A stretch of 13,075 nt of DNA from Candidatus Zymogenus sp. (GTDB lineage Bacteria > Desulfobacterota > Zymogenia > Zymogenales > Zymogenaceae). The notes under the pieces are model-generated. The model saw nothing but the letters and a program-made list of their open reading frames with translations. It did not search any database and was not told the DNA's origin. The translations under genes were made by a program, and so were the position numbers. Where the stretch lies: contig JAUWME010000018.1 of the NCBI GenBank assembly GCA_030613285.1, positions 1-13,075 of the forward strand. Direction: 5' to 3'. Below are positions 6,489 to 13,075 of the stretch, one piece after another; position 1 is the stretch's first letter; the number at the start of each line of letters is the position of its first letter.

Positions 6489-9400
6489 TTAAAATATAAC
6501 ATATTGCGCCAAATTTTGCAATAGAATTTTCAAAGAGTTCAAAAGCTCTTCAATTTCCACCGTGGTGGGGGTAATTTTTAGTGTTCCGTCGGTAGAAACA
6601 CCATATCGTTCCGGCTCTCGATTTACCAAGGCGACGATTTCACCCGTATCTACGAGGGCTTTTTTGTGGAATGTTGTGCTTATGCGGCCTCCTTGATATT
6701 TGACGCTGATGATTCCGGCCCTCCGAGCAAGAAACCTAATTTCTGTAAGGTCAATAAGGTTGGCAACCTCTTGTGGCGGCACTCCGAAACGGTCTTTTAT
6801 TTCATCGGTGATTTCTTTTAGGCTCGTTTTGTCTTTGGCGTTGATTAATTTTCGATAGAGGGAGAGCCGAACTGTGGAGTCGGGAATATATTTATCTGGT
6901 ATAAATGCGGATATTGGGATGGTAATCTCAGGATCAAATTCGATGGTTGGGGTTTCCCCCTTAATGCTGGTTATTGCTTCTTTGACCATTTGATTGTACA
7001 TCTCAAAACCAACGGCGTTGATGTGTCCAGATTGATCCTTTCCCAGGAGGTTTCCGGCGCCGCGGATCTCAAGGTCATGCATGGCTATCTTCATACCAGA
7101 GCCAAGCTCCGTAAATTCTGAGATGACTTTTAATCTCTTTTCGGCATTTTGAGTTAGACCCTTTGTGCCGGGAACGAGGAGATAGGTGTAGGCCCTTACG
7201 CTTGAACGGCCCACCCGTCCACGAATCTGGTAGAGTTGGGCAAGACCAAACATATCTGCCCTGTTAATAATCATGGTGTTTGCCGAAGGGATATCAAGGC
7301 CCGATTCGATGATAGCGCTGGAAAGGAGGAGATCAATCCTCTTATTGATGAAATCGAGCATCACCTTTTCCAGTTCGTTTTCTTTCATCTGGCCGTGGGC
7401 CACCCCAATTTTTACCTCTGGGAGGAGTTCTTCAAGGTAGCCGTGCATTGCCGGGATGCTCTTTACTCTGTTGTGTACAAAAAAGATCTGCCCCCCCCGA
7501 TTGATTTCTCTGAGCACCGCCTCTTTGATTACGTCAGGGTCAAATTCCAAAACGTAGGTTTTGATGGAAAGGCGGTTTAGAGGGGGGGTGTTGATGACAG
7601 ATATATCCCGGATTCCCATCAAAGACATAGAAAGTGTCCTGGGGATTGGGGTTGCGGTCATGGCGAGCACGTCAAGCTGGGTTTTTATCTTGATTATTTT
7701 TTCCTTGTGGGTAACTCCAAAACGGTGCTCTTCATCCACAATCAAAAGCCCCAGATCCAAAAAGGAGATGTCCTTTGAGAGGAGCCTGTGAGTGCCGATG
7801 ACGATGTCAACAGTCCCGTCTTTGAGGCCAGTAATTACCTCTCCTTGTTGGTTCTTTGTGAGAAACCGAGAGAGCATCTTCACATTTACAGGGTAGTTTG
7901 AAAACCTCTCCTTAAACGTGAGGAAGTGCTGCTCGGCAAGGATTGTCGTCGGGACAATTACCGAAACTTGTTTTCCCTCCATAACGGCGATGAAGGCCGC
8001 CCTCATTGCCACCTCAGTCTTCCCGTAGCCGACGTCTCCAGAGATGAGACGATCCATTGGAGTGGGGCTTATCAAATCTGCAATTAGCTCCTCTGTGGCC
8101 TTTAGCTGGTCGGGAGTTTCTTCAAAGGCAAACTCCGCCTCAAAGGCGGCAAAGTCATCTTTGGGCGAGGTAAAAGAGTACCCCGGATTTGCCTTTCGCT
8201 TGGCGTAAAGCGCCGCAAGCTCCTTTGCCATCTCCATAATCTTGGTCTTGACTTTGGCCTTCGATTTTTCCCATACCCCACTACCCAGCTTGTCGAGTTT
8301 AAGCAAATCACTGTTTCCTCCCCTGTAGCGATGCAGGAGGGATATCTTATCCACTGGAATGTAGAGTTTGTCGTCATCTTCATATTCAATGTGGAGAAAG
8401 TCACCCGTAATATCCATGACCTTGAGGTTCAAAAGGCCGATGTACTTTCCAACGCCAAACCTGTTGTGAACCACATAGTCACCTGGGCTTAAGGGGTCAG
8501 ATTGCGTTATTGTCTCACCGAGGCCACCCGGCCTGGCCTTTCTTATCTTTACCTTTGCTCCAAATATCTCCTCTTCGGTAATTATCACAAGACCCTGTGA
8601 GGGGTCTTCAAACCCATTGCTCAAACCTCCAACGAGGATTGCCCCCTTCGTCTCTCCCCTTAACCATGCATTGAATGTCAAATCGTGGAGCACCATCTCC
8701 ACGTTGTGGTTATTGAGGAGGTCCGAAAGGCGTTTCCCCTGATTTTTAGTAAGACAAACAATGACGACCCTGTTTCCCTCATTTGTCTCGCGGATTATTT
8801 TTTTTGCCAGCGGCGCGAGGAGGGCATCCCCCTTCTTTATCCCCTTTATTTTTGCCCGCAAAGATGAGTGATCGACGATATCAACGCGGATGGTTTTGTC
8901 TGTCTCCTCGGTAACGATGGGGTTTAGTTTGATAATGCCCGTCTCGGTGAAGTGGTTTTTTATCTCGTCTGGGGATATGAAGAGGTCATCTACGGGCAGT
9001 GAGGGGTCTTTCTTTTCGATGGAGCGATTGTAGTTGTTAAGAGAAAGGTTATGAAATTCAAAGGCCTCACTGAAAACCCCGTCAGGTTCCTCGACGAATA
9101 TGAGGGCGTCATTGGGGAGATAATCAAAGAGGGTATTCATCTCACCATAAAAGGCAGGGGCCTGTGCCCCAAGGCCCGGCGGTATTCGAAAATCCTCAAT
9201 TTCATCAATCATCTTTCTGACCCTTGGCACAGGGGTATCGACCTTGGCGCCGGTTTCTCTAATCCAACTGATTCCCCGCTTTTTGTTCTCTTCGGTAAGG
9301 ACAAGCTCTGACGCCGGGAGGACTTCAATTGTTCGTATCTCGTTGATGGAGCGCTGGGTTTCGAGCTCAAATGTCCTTATGGATTCCACAACATCGCCAA

Positions 9401-10019
9401 AGAACTCCAACCGAACGGGATTGAGTTTTGAAGGCCCGTAGAAATCGAGGATTCCCCCACGGACAGAATAGTCTCCGGGGTTTTTGACGACATCCTGATA
9501 TGTATATCCTGACAGGATGAGGAAATTGACAATGGAATCTAACTCTATCTCATTTCCTCTAACGATATTGATTTTTGATTTGGATAAGTGTCTTTTTGGC
9601 AAGACCTTTGTTATCACAGAGCGAATTGGCGCTACTACAATGTATGTTGGGTTAGAGGATGATTTGGCGCTGTCATCCCCATTCATTTTCGATAGTGTTC
9701 TGATTCTGGAGATGGTGGTGTCAATCTGGGGGGAGAGGCGATCGTAGGGGTCAAAATCCCAGGAGGGAAGGGGAAGAATCTCTGGCCCTCTGGGGATGCC
9801 CATTGTGAAAAATTCAAGGTTTGTTACCGCCTCGTCAAACTTCCCTTTTGTTGTAATAAACAGGAGAGGTTTTTTGGAGCTGATAGATGTTTTGACTGCG
9901 AGATTGTGGGGGGAGGAGCCTGTCAACCCTGTGATGTTTAGTCCAGTCTGTTTTTTTTCTGCAGATGAGAGTATGGCCTTGATGGACTCGTCTGTGCCTG
10001 TTGGGAATCTTTCATGCAT
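6489..10019 (-). CDS. mfd: Transcription-repair coupling factor Mfd
   Basis: Mfd is a cytosolic DNA translocase that pushes stalled RNA polymerase off damaged template and recruits UvrA for nucleotide excision repair. Length is 1176 aa, full size (E. coli Mfd is 1148). In order: UvrB-homologous N-terminal domains (about 40-310, with LPSWDFDPYDRLSP at 84-97 and SVRGGILDFYGP at 185-196); the RNA-polymerase-interacting domain (about 510-590, with GDYVVHNRFGVGKYIG and LYIPVDKISLL); the RecG-like helicase core with Walker A GDVGYGKTE (661-669), DEEHRFG (762-768), TATPIPRT (788-795) and QIRGRVGRS (931-939); the translocation region RGAGNLLGKDQSG (986-998); and the C-terminal domain (about 1030-1176). 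No frameshift is seen. The ATG at 10017-10019 has no good Shine-Dalgarno sequence. It is the first gene of a run of six same-strand genes whose other products belong to the envelope. Confidence 0.97.
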   Translation of the reverse strand: MHERFPTGTDESIKAILSSAEKKQTGLNITGLTGSSPHNLAVKTSISSKKPLLFITTKGKFDEAVTNLEFFTMGIPRGPEILPLPSWDFDPYDRLSPQIDTTISRIRTLSKMNGDDSAKSSSNPTYIVVAPIRSVITKVLPKRHLSKSKINIVRGNEIELDSIVNFLILSGYTYQDVVKNPGDYSVRGGILDFYGPSKLNPVRLEFFGDVVESIRTFELETQRSINEIRTIEVLPASELVLTEENKKRGISWIRETGAKVDTPVPRVRKMIDEIEDFRIPPGLGAQAPAFYGEMNTLFDYLPNDALIFVEEPDGVFSEAFEFHNLSLNNYNRSIEKKDPSLPVDDLFISPDEIKNHFTETGIIKLNPIVTEETDKTIRVDIVDHSSLRAKIKGIKKGDALLAPLAKKIIRETNEGNRVVIVCLTKNQGKRLSDLLNNHNVEMVLHDLTFNAWLRGETKGAILVGGLSNGFEDPSQGLVIITEEEIFGAKVKIRKARPGGLGETITQSDPLSPGDYVVHNRFGVGKYIGLLNLKVMDITGDFLHIEYEDDDKLYIPVDKISLLHRYRGGNSDLLKLDKLGSGVWEKSKAKVKTKIMEMAKELAALYAKRKANPGYSFTSPKDDFAAFEAEFAFEETPDQLKATEELIADLISPTPMDRLISGDVGYGKTEVAMRAAFIAVMEGKQVSVIVPTTILAEQHFLTFKERFSNYPVNVKMLSRFLTKNQQGEVITGLKDGTVDIVIGTHRLLSKDISFLDLGLLIVDEEHRFGVTHKEKIIKIKTQLDVLAMTATPIPRTLSMSLMGIRDISVINTPPLNRLSIKTYVLEFDPDVIKEAVLREINRGGQIFFVHNRVKSIPAMHGYLEELLPEVKIGVAHGQMKENELEKVMLDFINKRIDLLLSSAIIESGLDIPSANTMIINRADMFGLAQLYQIRGRVGRSSVRAYTYLLVPGTKGLTQNAEKRLKVISEFTELGSGMKIAMHDLEIRGAGNLLGKDQSGHINAVGFEMYNQMVKEAITSIKGETPTIEFDPEITIPISAFIPDKYIPDSTVRLSLYRKLINAKDKTSLKEITDEIKDRFGVPPQEVANLIDLTEIRFLARRAGIISVKYQGGRISTTFHKKALVDTGEIVALVNREPERYGVSTDGTLKITPTTVEIEELLNSLKILLQNLAQYVIF

Positions 10020-10164
10020 TGTTTTTTTCGTGCTCTATTTGACAACTAAAAATCGGCTTGAGACAGCGGGGTGGTTTTTGGTTTATTGATTGTACTGTTT
10101 AAATAGTTGGACATTGAAAGTAAAAGAAATTGAAATTTTAGATTTAAAGAGTGGTCAGACAAAA

Positions 10165-10193
10165 ACTATATTCCTGTAATATTTATTTGACTA
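10165..10193 (-). promoter_or_regulatory. Candidate sigma-70 promoter for the mfd unit
   Basis: On the minus strand TAGTCA (10193-10188) and TATAGT (10170-10165) are separated by exactly 17 nt, in the 187-nt spacer between argC and mfd. The -10 matches consensus at 5 of 6 positions and the -35 at 4 of 6. A weaker overlapping alternative is TTGTCT (10162-10157), 16 nt, TAAAAT (10140-10135). Either would give a leader of more than 100 nt before mfd. The spacer holds no convincing terminator for argC, so read-through from argC is also possible. Confidence 0.4.
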
Positions 10194-10206
10194 ATTATGG
10201 AAATAT

Positions 10207-11298
10207 TTAAGGGAAAAGGGGGAGATCGGTCAACCCCGTCTCTTCCGGAAGGCCAAGGATAAGATTCATGTTCTGGATGGCCTGGCCTGCCGCCCCCTTT
10301 ACGAGATTATCTATCGCCGTTACGATGACCAGCCGTTTCGTTTTTTCAACAACCACAGCCCCGATGTCTATAAAGTTTGAACCCCTTACCCATGCCGTGT
10401 TGGGAATTACCCCCGATGGTAGAATTCTCACGAATGGCTCATCTGCATATATATTTGAGAATGTATTAAGTACTTCATCAAGCGAAGTTTCTTCTTTAAT
10501 CTCAGCGTAGATGGTGGTGAGAATTCCCCTGTTTATTGGTATAAGGTGGGGGGTGAAAGTAATGGTGATCTCTTTTGATGCGGCGGTTGTGAGGTTTTCC
10601 TCGATCTCAGGTGCGTGGCGGTGGTTTCCCACCTTGTAGGCGTGGAGGCCTTCTGCGATTTCTGGAAAGTGGGTTAAAGGTGATGAAACCCTGCCGGCTC
10701 CTGTGACCCCGGACTTTGAGTCGACAATTATTCCATCGGTTTTAATCAATCCTTTTTTTAGTAGGGGATAAAGCCCCAAGATTGCTCCCGTTGGGTAACA
10801 GCCGGGATTTCCCACAATATTCGCATCTTTTATCTTGTCTCTGTACATTTCTGGGAGGCCGTAGACCGCCTTTTCTAAAAGATTAGGCTTTGTGTGGAGA
10901 GCGTAAGTGGCTTCATAAGTTGCAATGTTGTTAAAGCGAAAGTCGGCGCTGAGATCAACCACTGGCATAATATTATCTTTAGAAATATTATTTTGAGAGT
11001 CCTTGGCTGAAGCACCCGCTGCACCCATAGATAATACACTTACAGCCTCAACAGAAGCCCCGTGGGGTAAAGCCGTAAATGCGCCATGGACACGGCCCTT
11101 AATATCAGCGTAATTTGGCTCTTCAAAGGTGAGGTCATCGTAAGCGCCCCTGAGGTGTGGAAAGACCTCTAATACCGATTTCCCGCTGTTTTGTCGAGAT
11201 GTTATTACGGTAACTTCCATGTTGGGGTGATGGCGGAGGAGCCGAAGAAGCTCGCCGCCTGTGTATCCGCTTGCGCCTATGATTGCAATCTTAATCAT
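10207..11298 (-). CDS. argC: N-acetyl-gamma-glutamyl-phosphate reductase
   Basis: ArgC catalyses the NADPH-dependent reduction of N-acetylglutamyl-5-phosphate to the semialdehyde, the third step of arginine biosynthesis, in the cytosol. The protein is 363 aa. It has a Rossmann nucleotide-binding motif GASGYTGGE (8-16), LSADFR (116-121), the catalytic-cysteine motif GNPGCYPT (C167), the GNHRHAPEI segment (224-232) carrying the acid/base histidine, and VKGAAGQAIQNMN (333-345). It is some 15-20 residues longer than the usual type-1 ArgC (about 345). The extra length seems to be a polar stretch at about 92-109, just before the VVDLSADF strand. The start ATG 11296-11298 has GGA 6 nt upstream. It follows rplM-rpsI, but the terminator at 11631-11671 and a candidate promoter at 11511-11539 suggest separate transcription. 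Confidence 0.97.
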   Translation of the reverse strand: MIKIAIIGASGYTGGELLRLLRHHPNMEVTVITSRQNSGKSVLEVFPHLRGAYDDLTFEEPNYADIKGRVHGAFTALPHGASVEAVSVLSMGAAGASAKDSQNNISKDNIMPVVDLSADFRFNNIATYEATYALHTKPNLLEKAVYGLPEMYRDKIKDANIVGNPGCYPTGAILGLYPLLKKGLIKTDGIIVDSKSGVTGAGRVSSPLTHFPEIAEGLHAYKVGNHRHAPEIEENLTTAASKEITITFTPHLIPINRGILTTIYAEIKEETSLDEVLNTFSNIYADEPFVRILPSGVIPNTAWVRGSNFIDIGAVVVEKTKRLVIVTAIDNLVKGAAGQAIQNMNLILGLPEETGLTDLPLFP

Positions 11299-11486
11299 GC
11301 TATTTCCGTTAAAAGTTTAAATCCTTTTTGCTTTGATGCTATTTGCTTGGCTTTTGAAATATTTTGCAGATACCATCTTTTAACCTTTTCAGGTGGGGTT
11401 AAAGCAGACTCCCCTAATATTGCGGCAGACCCTTCTGTTTGTATAAAAGGTAATTTACAAATAATAACAATCTGGGGTAAAAAACT
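11295..11486 (-). other. Startless open frame filling the argC leader (possible gene remnant)
   Basis: The region between rpsI and argC (11299-11695) holds a terminator, a candidate promoter and this frame. On the minus strand 63 sense codons are open from a TGA at 11487-11489 to a TGA at 11297-11295 that overlaps the argC start as ATGA. The predicted peptide has a plausible mixed composition, with EGSAAILGESALTPPEKV mid-frame and a basic helical end finishing in KLLTEIA. It contains no ATG, GTG or TTG. Options are a decayed gene that lost its 5' end, an unusual ATT start with coupling to argC, or chance. I do not recognise the peptide. Confidence 0.25.
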
Positions 11487-11510
11487 TCAATATATAAAAA
11501 TGTAGTTGAG

Positions 11511-11539
11511 AGTATAGCAGGACGTATTTTAGAAAACAA
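11511..11539 (-). promoter_or_regulatory. Candidate promoter for argC (extended -10)
   Basis: On the minus strand TTGTTT (11539-11534) is followed after 17 nt by TATACT (11516-11511), preceded by TGC, which makes a TGnTATACT extended -10. The extended -10 compensates for the weak -35. A start near 11504 would give a leader of about 205 nt. A second weaker option nearby is TTGAAG, 18 nt, TATTAT. No arginine-repressor box was recognised. Confidence 0.5.
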
Positions 11540-11630
11540 TTTATTGGCCCTGTATTTGTTTGATTAAGACTCCTGTCGGTCTTTATCGGGACAGAATGTG
11601 GTGTATAGTATTTATTCCAAAACGAATCAC

Positions 11631-11671
11631 AAAACATATCCCCAAACGGAAGGAATGGGGATATGTTTTTT
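11631..11671 (-). terminator. Intrinsic terminator after rplM-rpsI
   Basis: AAAACATATCCCC (11631-11643) and GGGGATATGTTTT (11657-11669) form a perfect 13-bp stem with a 13-nt loop, beginning about 25 nt past the rpsI stop codon. In the minus direction the stem ends in TTTT; in the plus direction it ends in six Ts. Only minus-strand genes flank it, so its job here is most likely to end the ribosomal-protein transcript, though it could work both ways. Confidence 0.75.
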
Positions 11672-11695
11672 GCTGCTTGGTTTAGTTCTTGGAGA

Positions 11696-12091
11696 TTACC
11701 TCTTGGAGAACTGGAATTTGGCCCTTGCACCTTTAAGGCCATATTTTTTTCTTTCCTTGGTTCTTGAATCTCTGGTGAGAAAACCGGCTTTTTTAAGTGT
11801 TGAACGAAGGTCTGCATCGTAGAAGAGCAGTGCCTTTGAGATGCCGTGTTTGATGGCTCCAGCCTGACCGGAGTGTCCGCCGCCTGATACGTTTACGTTG
11901 ATGTCGAATTTGCCTAATGTGTTAGTAATTTCCAACGGTTGATTAATTATCATTTTGGCGGTTTCCCGATGGAAATAGTCATCCAGTATTATTTTGTTTA
12001 CGACGATATCTCCCTTGCCGGGTTTCATATAAACTCTGGCGATGGAGCTTTTTCTTTTTCCTGTGGCGTAATATTGTGGTGATTGAGCCAT
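11696..12091 (-). CDS. rpsI: 30S ribosomal protein S9
   Basis: S9 is a small-subunit protein of the 30S head whose C-terminal tail reaches the P-site tRNA. Length is 131 aa from ATG 12091, the normal size. A TTG at 12112 in the same frame would add seven residues but is made of the ribosome-site bases themselves: AAGGAG lies at 12109-12104, 12 nt before the ATG, so the ATG is preferred. Family marks include the start of the conserved domain at [13 protein letters not shown], the S9 signature [19 protein letters not shown] (70-88), the [13 protein letters not shown] segment and the invariant C-terminus FSKR. It follows rplM after 62 nt, the standard pairing, and is followed by a strong hairpin terminator. 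Confidence 0.97.
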   Translation of the reverse strand: MAQSPQYYATGKRKSSIARVYMKPGKGDIVVNKIILDDYFHRETAKMIINQPLEITNTLGKFDINVNVSGGGHSGQAGAIKHGISKALLFYDADLRSTLKKAGFLTRDSRTKERKKYGLKGARAKFQFSKR

Positions 12092-12119
12092 TTGACTTTT
12101 TAACTCCTTCAAAAGTTAT

Positions 12120-12149
12120 CTAATGTATCGAACTTGCATTAGCCGATAC
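12120..12149 (-). other. Overlapping inverted repeats in the rplM-rpsI spacer
   Basis: On the minus strand GTATCG (12149-12144) pairs with CGATAC (12130-12125), and CTAATG (12142-12137) pairs with CATTAG (12125-12120). The arms are interleaved and share one base, so the two 6-bp hairpins exclude each other. The element starts four bases after the rplM stop codon and ends just before the rpsI ribosome site. Arms this short can arise by chance. Confidence 0.3.
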
Positions 12150-12153
12150 TGGT

Positions 12154-12582
12154 TTACAGGTTTAAGGTTTTTGGGTTTTGGGCGTTGTGGGGATGAGCTG
12201 GGCCAGCGTAAACCTTTAGTTTTGTTATCATCTGTCTGCCGAGGCTGTTTTTTGGGAGCATCCCGCGAACTGCCTTTATGATTAAGTCTTCTGGTTTTTT
12301 CTCAAGGAGTTTTTCCGCAGAAATTTCCTTTATTCCCCCCGGATAGCCGGTGTGTCTGTAATACTTTTTATCTTTAAGTTTTTTACCGGTAAGCTTGATT
12401 TTTTCTGCGTTGACTACAACAACAAAGTCTCCGGTGTCAACGTGTGGTGTGAAGATCGGTTTCTTTTTGCCTCTAAGGATTGAGGCAATTTCTGATGCAA
12501 ACCTGCCGAGGATTTTTTCGTTGGCGTCGACAAGGAACCAATCTTGTTCAAAACTCCCGCTTTTCATGCTAACTGTCTTCAT
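12154..12582 (-). CDS. rplM: 50S ribosomal protein L13
   Basis: L13 is an early-assembling large-subunit protein. Length is 142 aa, exactly the usual size. Family marks are [16 protein letters not shown] (15-30), the [21 protein letters not shown] block (36-56), [10 protein letters not shown] (74-83) and the signature region [13 protein letters not shown] (104-116), followed by [11 protein letters not shown]. The start ATG 12580-12582 has GGAG 9 nt upstream. It is first in the rplM-rpsI pair and has an excellent promoter about 180 nt upstream. The long leader between them could carry feedback control by L13, as is known for rplM in E. coli, but no specific L13-binding structure was recognised. 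Confidence 0.98.
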   Translation of the reverse strand: MKTVSMKSGSFEQDWFLVDANEKILGRFASEIASILRGKKKPIFTPHVDTGDFVVVVNAEKIKLTGKKLKDKKYYRHTGYPGGIKEISAEKLLEKKPEDLIIKAVRGMLPKNSLGRQMITKLKVYAGPAHPHNAQNPKTLNL

Positions 12583-12758
12583 CTATTTTATCTCCAATCT
12601 CTTTTTTGAATTACTATTTGATCTAATATTGTTGAGTTACTAACCTTGCTTTACGCTCCCTTATTTTTACTTCTACTTCCTAATATTTTTCACACTCCTG
12701 CTTGCCCCAAAAAATCTACTAACCCAAACCAGATCAACATTACCAACCCTAACTCCCC
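12583..12758 (-). promoter_or_regulatory. G-rich, C-poor 5' leader of rplM-rpsI
   Basis: The predicted leader runs about 170 nt from the promoter to the rplM start. Its first 55 nt on the minus strand contain G-runs at 12758-12755 (GGGG), 12749-12747 (GGG), 12744-12743 (GG), 12730-12729 (GG), 12725-12723 (GGG) and 12708-12705 (GGGG), with almost no C. A T6 tract (12716-12711) follows only a weak 4-bp stem. AATATTAG occurs twice further on. Four or more G-runs close to the transcription start give quadruplex potential, although some loops are long. No coding frame is apparent. Confidence 0.45.
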
Positions 12759-12787
12759 TTTATAGTACTAATTTGAGGTAATGTCAA
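12759..12787 (-). promoter_or_regulatory. Strong sigma-70 promoter of rplM-rpsI
   Basis: On the minus strand a perfect TTGACA (12787-12782) is followed after exactly 17 nt by TATAAA (12764-12759). Immediately upstream of the -35 (about 12788-12812) is an A/T-rich tract with T7 and AAAT that resembles an UP element, as expected for a ribosomal-protein promoter. Transcription would start near 12752, at the GGGG of the leader. Confidence 0.78.
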
Positions 12788-12848
12788 TAGTTATTTGAAA
12801 AAAACTGTTTGGCCGAAAGCTATTTAAAAAATCCATTTAAAGGAACAA

Positions 12849-12881
12849 TTGACAAAAATTGCAAAAAGAAAGAATTGTCAA
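12849..12881. other. 7-bp inverted repeat overlapping a -35 element
   Basis: TTGACAA (12849-12855) and TTGTCAA (12875-12881) are perfectly complementary across 19 nt. The right arm contains the -35 of the plus-strand promoter candidate at 12875-12902, so the palindrome could be an operator. It may equally be a by-product of two -35-like hexamers facing each other. Confidence 0.3.
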
Positions 12882-12902
12882 CACGAAAGTTGAGGATATA
12901 CT
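12875..12902 (+). promoter_or_regulatory. Candidate plus-strand promoter facing the tandem repeat
   Basis: TTGTCA (12875-12880) and TATACT (12897-12902) are 16 nt apart, each matching consensus at 5 of 6 positions. It would start transcription at about 12909, at the first base of the 57-bp tandem repeat, divergent from rplM-rpsI. Confidence 0.45.
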
Positions 12903-12909
12903 AGGTTTA

Positions 12910-13075
12910 TCTCATCAACAACGACACGTTGAATCTTCCCTACTACCTAATTAGATATTTCTGCAATCTCATCAACAACGACACTTTCAACCTTCCCAAC
13001 TACCTAATCAAATATTCCAGCAGCCCCCGAATCAAATGTCCAGCAACCTTCCTAATCTACCTAATCAAATATTCC
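12910..13075. repeat. 57-bp tandem repeat, about 2.9 copies, cut by the window end
   Basis: Unit 1 is 12910-12966, unit 2 is 12967-13023 and unit 3 is 13024 to the end. Units 1 and 2 share the opening TCTCATCAACAACGACAC and the middle ACTACCTAAT, with about 10 differences in 57. Units 2 and 3 share the ending CTACCTAATCAAATATTCC; unit 3 is diverged at its left end. The plus strand is poor in G. Because 57 is 19 codons, one plus-strand frame stays open from 12905 to the end (57 codons), repeating a LINNDT...NLP...YLI motif, with no ATG and only a TTG at 12929. All minus frames are closed in every unit. Confidence 0.7.

Noticed and set aside
8102..8404. 100-codon minus-strand frame inside mfd
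   Set aside because: It is a shadow of the RNA-polymerase-interacting and linker region of Mfd in another frame; the Mfd frame carries clear conserved motifs there.
10020..10206. Terminator for argC in the argC-mfd spacer
   Set aside because: Only A/T-only palindromes such as AAATATTT are present, with no GC-containing stem followed by a T-run.
11455..11817. 120-codon minus-strand frame overlapping the end of rpsI
   Set aside because: It overlaps the conserved S9 C-terminus in another frame and runs through the strong terminator hairpin at 11631-11671.
12092..12112. Seven-residue N-terminal extension of S9 from a TTG codon
   Set aside because: The extension would be encoded by the AAGGAG ribosome site itself, and the ATG at 12091 gives the normal S9 length and N-terminus.
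12853..12881. Minus-strand promoter using TTGACA at 12881-12876
   Set aside because: At 16-18 nt spacing the -10 position is only a T-run (TTTTTG or TTTTGT), far from consensus. The 12759-12787 promoter is much better.
12910..13075. CRISPR array
   Set aside because: The 57-bp units are contiguous and diverged along their whole length, with no constant repeat alternating with unique spacers, and no cas genes are in the window.

Overview
The window reads as ordinary chromosomal DNA of a Gram-negative bacterium, most likely a deltaproteobacterial (Desulfobacterota-like) lineage. Several things point that way: two outer-envelope lipoprotein-type parvulins and a periplasmic SurA-like protein, a bifunctional class A penicillin-binding protein, and argC placed directly downstream of rplM-rpsI, an arrangement I associate with deltaproteobacteria. 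Composition is AT-leaning. Species cannot be read from the sequence. All nine well-supported genes lie on the minus strand, so transcription runs from high to low coordinates.

Right edge to 12583: an incomplete 57-bp tandem repeat (12910-13075) leaves the window. A plus-strand promoter-like element (12875-12902) points into it. Next comes a very good minus-strand promoter (12759-12787) and a roughly 170-nt, G-rich, C-poor leader ahead of rplM. rplM (L13) and rpsI (S9) form one unit, closed by a 13-bp hairpin terminator (11631-11671).

10207-11630: argC (N-acetyl-gamma-glutamyl-phosphate reductase) has its own candidate promoter. Its leader is almost filled by an open frame that lacks a start codon and ends in an ATGA overlap with argC.

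411-10193: a long unit begins with mfd (transcription-repair coupling factor). Three parvulin-type foldase genes follow with spacers of 23, 4 and 44 nt (the last counted to the preferred start at 4464), then a class A PBP, then a small four-helix membrane protein of unknown function. A strong hairpin plus T-run (411-441) ends the unit. The foldases, the PBP and the small membrane protein all act in or across the envelope; Mfd is the cytosolic exception.

1-410: no convincing gene. The left end carries a cluster of degenerate palindromic repeats whose core fits the dRS3-type pattern ATTCCC-N8-GGGAAT.

I found no defence island, CRISPR array, prophage or new enzyme system. The less ordinary items are: an interleaved (pseudoknot-topology) pair of perfect 8-bp inverted repeats just after the PBP stop codon; stepwise loss of the parvulin active-site histidines across the three adjacent foldases; the startless frame ahead of argC; and the repeat, promoter and G-rich leader complex at the right edge.
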